Assembly: GCA_029851415.1 (NCBI GenBank)
Contig: CM056743.1
Coordinates: 21,738,905-21,802,904 of the forward strand
From: Eretmocerus hayati
Lineage: Eukaryota > Arthropoda > Insecta > Hymenoptera > Aphelinidae
DNA length: 64,000 nucleotides
Direction of reading: 5' to 3'
The position numbers and the translations under genes are program-made. Below, in pieces: positions 60,041 to 64,000 of the stretch. Every line of letters begins with the position of its first letter. Position 1 is the stretch's first letter. The notes below the pieces were generated by a model. That model saw only the letters and a program-made list of their open reading frames with translations, was not told the DNA's origin and made no database searches.

Positions 60041-60740
60041 CAGAATTTTGGTAAACAGGTGATTATGTTAGGAAAGAAAGCAATTAACTGTCGGTGAACG
60101 TGAAAATTGGAATAAAAATGTATCATTTGGAACGCAAAATTTCGAGATCGATTTGACAAAATCTTTTGAGACTTTGTAGGTGTATTTTAAAGACTGTGAC
60201 GATGATGCCAGTGAATTTTGAGCATGATCGCATGAATATTTTTTGACTGTTGAATTTTTCAATGAGAAATTCGAAATTTTTCGGAAAGAAGCAAATCTTA
60301 TAAATGATTTGTACTTCATTTGACTATATGAAAAAAATGTCAAGGAAGTACTTTAAATATTTTTCGGCGTGCTGGATCGATTCGTTGATACAGAATTTTG
60401 GTAAACAGGTGATTATGTTAGGAAAGGAAGCAATTAACTGTCGGTGAACGTGAAGATTGGAATAAAAATGTATCATTTGGAACGCAAAATTTCGAGATCG
60501 ATTTGACAAAATCTTTTGAGACTTTGTAGGTGTATTTTAAAGACTGTGATGATGATGCCAGTGAATTTTGAGCATGATCGCATGAATATTTTTTGACTTG
60601 TGAATTTTTTAATGAGAAATTTGGAATTTTTCGGAAAGAAGCAAATCTTATAAATGATTTGTATTCCATTTTACTACATAAAAAAAATGTAAAGGAAGTA
60701 ATTTAGAAGTTTTTCGACGTGCTGAATCGATTGGCTGATA
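60041..60740. repeat. Tandem repeat, 350-bp period, two units
   Basis: CAGAATTTTGGTAAACAGGT starts at 60041 and 60391, and a diverged third start (CGGAATTTTGTTAAA) is at 60741, each 350 bp apart. The two full units differ at few positions by eye. Both carry the same minus-strand open frame (60068-60343 and 60418-60669), which is not claimed to be a gene. Confidence 0.88.
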
Positions 60741-60870
60741 CGGAATTTTGTTAAATTGTGATTAGAAAGGATTTATAGCCCAACGAAAGAGAGGTGTGTA
60801 AAAGATATAATAAAATGAGCTTCAATCGAAATTCCGTATTAACCAATCGATTAAGCACGTCGAGAAACGC
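60700..60870. repeat. Inverted repeat at the end of the tandem array
   Basis: TCGACGTGCTGAATCGATTGG (about 60714) is repeated in reverse complement as CCAATCGATTAAGCACGTCGA (about 60842). The matching ends include the start of the third, partial tandem unit, so the array terminates in a hairpin. Confidence 0.6.
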
Positions 60871-61100
60871 GTAAATCAACAGCCTCAGATTTTTTGAGCA
60901 GGAAGGAGAGAATATTTTTAGTTTTTAAGATGAAAAAAAAATTATACATAAATGAAAAAAAATTCATAAGTATAAAAGTAATCATCGGGGGGCACTCAAA
61001 ATCTAGCATTCCCATCTACAGACGCCTCCGAACATGGCATAAAAATTTCAGGACGATCTATCGAACCAGTGAGGAGTTTTGCTGAGCGATAGAAAACAAC

Positions 61101-61125
61101 ATACATACATACACACACACAGACA
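61101..61125. repeat. CATA/CA microsatellite
   Basis: A short run of ACATACATACATAC followed by ACACACACAC within the composite foldback. Confidence 0.7.
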
Positions 61126-61623
61126 CGGACAGAGGGCTCGAAAGACGCGGTTGTAGTAATTTTGTGAGGGGTTATAACGAAAAACTGTGACCTACATTCG
61201 ATAGATCTTGGCGAAAGGAAGAGGACTGTACCAATTTCATGTATTCAAGAGGTTCACTGGAGGAGAAAAAAATTTTTTTAAAAAAAATTTGACGAAAATT
61301 CTGCTGGCACCAAATGAATGCTTTCTCTTTTGAGAAAGCAATACTGAAAAATAGTAGATTACGTAACGAAGTGCATACGCATTTTTATAGTCGCCCGGCT
61401 TTGCGGGCGATCTACGCGGCCGTCAAGGCCGCGTCGATGTCCGCCTTTTTTTGGCTCCAAAATCATGCTTTCCAGCCACACACGGCTGATAAGGACTCCT
61501 TCACCGGTGCAAACGGTCTCCACGCATGCATAACTACCAAGAAAACGAGTACTGGAACCCTTGCGCATCCCTATTTTGCTAATTTCGAGAATTCACACGA
61601 GTGGGCAGAGTTATACCCCGTCT

Positions 61624-61959
61624 GTTCAAAGTAACCCCGGTTGACGGTACTCCACTTCTACAGCACGTGGCACGCGTACGTTCGCGATATAAAAATATTA
61701 TTACTCGTAATAAAAAAAGGAGATACCGGTCTACTCGTAAATCTTCTGACTTTCCTGCATTATGAAATTTATACTTTTCGCCTTTCCCAGCAAATCAAAT
61801 GAATATTACGTCGAGAAGATGTTTAACATCAGTCAATACTCAAATTGCTATTATTAGTAAATACGATGAGTGAATGAGTCGCGCAGCCAGCTATCATACT
61901 AATCTTTATCGTTCTGAAATTAGTTTTGTATTACCGTCAACCGGGATTACTTTGAACAC
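61624..61959. repeat. Pair of TACCGTCAA-type transposon ends facing each other
   Basis: TTCAAAGTAACCCCGGTTGACGGTA at 61625-61649 and its near-complement TACCGTCAACCGGGATTACTTTGAA at 61932-61956 bracket about 280 bp. The TACCGTCAA tips point inward, opposite to the intact element at 19735-20518. The ends may belong to two adjacent elements, one being the composite foldback to the left. Confidence 0.55.
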
Positions 61960-62679
61960 TTTTTGAAAATTTTGCTCGTAATTCCCCTGTAAGTTGTACG
62001 TTTTACATTCTCGGCCAAAAATTGTTACGTATTTTCTGCAGGTACATATTGCACGTGTTATTTCCACCTACTTTTTTCACCTATTTTTTCCACCTATTTT
62101 TTCTACCTGCATATTATACCTTCATATTACACGTACAGCGGTGGGTCGACGCGAAGAAGAGTGGGCAAGGGAGACGAGAAAAGGCCCTTGGAGTGTACGA
62201 CGGGCCGCTTTTCCTGCATGCATGCAGGCGTATCAGTGGCTCGCCGCGCGCTCTACTCGGTCTGACGGGCGGGCTGATATCAGATATTCTGTCGGGAAAA
62301 ATCAACCCCGGAACCCGCAAATTCCCGAAGGCTCGAATCAGATGATCTGTCGGGAGAAAAATCACACTCAAAAATATAAGATGGCAACCGTACCTACGAA
62401 TGCCCGGGGCCTTATTCTAATACATTTTTTCCGCGGCGGGGTGGGAGGAAAATCCAGCAATTTTCAATTGTTCCTACTCTACATTTAGTGAACAAACTAG
62501 TTTCTAACATTCATTGCTACAAAAATATCATCCAAATATACTTTATAGCATATCCTTCCAAACGCCCAAACATTTTTTAACATAACACAGTTCTAAGATT
62601 GGGCCATGCAAGAGTCAGCTCAACAAGAAATTGGATCATTTTTCTCATGTTAAGATGACTTTGTATTATATTACAGTCC

Positions 62680-63270
62680 CTAAATTTGATTGGTCGGACG
62701 GGAATTCTGAATAGAGGATTCCAAAGAGCACGAAAAAATCTATCAATTCATGGGTTTTGATAATTTTTTACGTGCTTTTCAAGTGCCCATACACGTGGTT
62801 GAAAGTCAGAAAAAAAATCTCCTTCAATCAGTCACTTACAATTTCGACGGGAGTGATCCGATCACAAAAATACTCACGGGATTTTGTAGATCGTTCAAAA
62901 ATCTAAAAATTTGCTCTCTTGTAAAATTTTCGTAGGACCCTTCCCGTCTGACTTACGAGCTCCGAAATAAAACTTTGTATTAACATAGGGTGCTTCTGGA
63001 GATACCGAGCCTGGCAACTGTTCAATTTTCTCTCCCTCTATTCTGGGGCAAAATTGGATTTAAAAAATATCATAGCACATGATTTCGACAAAAAATGATC
63101 TCATCTTTCAGAATATTTCATCAGATTTTGTCTAAGATTTGAGGTAGCAACGATTTCTCGAAATTTGATGTGAAAATTGATAAATTCCGTGTTTTGCTTC
63201 TGTAGGTCACATTTGAGACAAAATCTGATGGAATATTTCGAAAGACGAGATCATTTTTCGAGTGAAAAAT
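62680..63270. repeat. Diverged copy of the 46.4-47.5 kb MITE family
   Basis: TATCAATTCATGGGTTTTGA, TTTTTTACGTGCTTTTCAAG, GTAAAATTTTCGTAGGA and GGAGATACCGAGCC occur in the same order as their counterparts in the left arm of the element at 46432-47506. The second half carries its own inverted repeat (63090-63265: ATCTCATCTTTC...CAGATTTTGTCT against AGACAAAATCTG...GAAAGACGAGAT). The right boundary is not resolved. Confidence 0.55.
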
Positions 63271-64000
63271 CGATCGAGTGAAAAATCAAACTAAAAATCT
63301 AGAAAGGCAATCAAAACCGGATGTTCAGATCGGAAATTCTGTCGTGGAAAAAAATTATCTCCGAAACCTGCACATATTAAGACAAAATTTATCGCCAGAG
63401 ATCAAATGTATAAAACTGCATCAGAAAATCTTGGTGCAAAATTTCACAGCAGTTCGGCATTGTTAATCATTACTTGGACTTCAAAATTATATCTTCTTTA
63501 AAAGTTTTCCACGATCGGTTTCCCATCTTAGATAATGCACGTTTGAAGACCCTGGGTGAAGGAAATCAACGTTCTCATTGCGGTTGTTGAAGTCCTCTAC
63601 TTGATCTCCGTTTTTCGAAATATTTTCCTCCAACTTTCCTATTTTTGAGGTGTGGTGCGGCGACGCAACCTGCCAATCCCGAAAAGAAACGAGAAATTAT
63701 CGAGGACAATATCAAATCTACAAATACCAGAACGGATGAACAGGAAGCTCTGACAAGGAGTAGGCATTAATTCCAGAATTGAATGGAAGGACAACTTAAC
63801 CCGCAAATGCTCTGGTCAAGAATTCTGTCAGAATAAAGAAAAATTGATCATAGCTTCTTTTATTCTATATACATAACTTTTTGGACTGTGCACGACGTTT
63901 CTGGAACATTCCGTAAATAGTCGGAAACCCCGTAGGTAAAACGTTTGAGCAACGTAAAATGTCTACGAAATGTCTGTTGTTTCAACGTTTCCAGCACGTT
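63271..64000. other. Unassigned DNA at window edge
   Basis: No exon or structured repeat could be supported. If the SNAPC4 gene is intact, this is still its first coding intron. Confidence 0.4.

Larger units (their letters stand above)
59220..61620. mobile_element. Composite foldback element, about 2.4 kb, in SNAPC4 intron 1
   Basis: The left arm (about 59220-59480) and right arm (about 61310-61620) are inverted. They share AGCGAAATAGGGATGCGCA against TTGCGCATCCCTATTTTGCT, ATCAGCCGTGTGTGGCTGG against CCAGCCACACACGGCTGAT, and GAAAGCATGATT against AATCATGCTTTC. The interior holds a 350-bp tandem repeat, an isolated coding-like frame on the minus strand (59709-59894), a hairpin and a dinucleotide repeat. 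No transposase is recognised. Confidence 0.72.

Noticed and set aside
61994..62488. 164-codon plus-strand frame
   Set aside because: GC-richer stretch without family resemblance or splice partners; two other frames overlap it equally well.

Overview
The window is eukaryotic nuclear DNA, AT-rich, with short GT-AG introns in most genes. Seven protein-coding genes can be rebuilt exon by exon. All resemble animal proteins, and the style (compact spliced genes separated by many short non-autonomous DNA transposons) suggests an insect. I cannot fix the order from sequence alone. Hymenoptera is a guess.

Layout. From 1.4 to 16.4 kb lies a compact housekeeping block: RSPH9 (axonemal radial spoke head, minus) and LTN1/listerin (ribosome quality-control E3 ligase, minus, 22 coding exons), then MRPS31 (mitochondrial ribosome, plus), head-to-head with LTN1 across 447 bp, then TIMM23 (inner-membrane protein import channel, plus). 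From 30.3 to 37.8 kb is a four-pass membrane protein most like TMEM179 (plus, three coding exons), preceded by an upstream ORF. Its two introns are filled with inverted repeats. From 43.7 to 56.2 kb is AAK1/Numb-associated kinase (minus, 13 coding exons), and from 57.9 kb the 5' part of SNAPC4 (plus), head-to-head with AAK1. SNAPC4 continues past the first splice donor, but no second exon is recognisable before the window ends.

The remaining DNA (about 18.7-30 kb, 31-43 kb, the 5.8-kb AAK1 intron and 59-64 kb) is dominated by foldback structures: at least eight inverted repeats of roughly 0.7 to 2.4 kb with arms of tens to about 700 bp, several nested in one another, plus a Tc1/mariner-like element without transposase. 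None contains a recognisable transposase gene. The most unusual are a head-to-head pair of elements rich in a GGGCGTAA motif, a 1.36-kb intronic hairpin, a strand-switching CATC/GATG microsatellite bounded by transposon-like ends, a two-hairpin module repeated on both sides of a coding exon, and a fresh-looking 39-bp perfect palindrome bounded by a 13-bp duplication.

Functionally the genes are unrelated housekeeping genes. The two divergent pairs (LTN1/MRPS31 and AAK1/SNAPC4) may share promoters. All exon boundaries were derived by hand from splice signals, reading-frame continuity and family similarity. No alignment or expression data were available.
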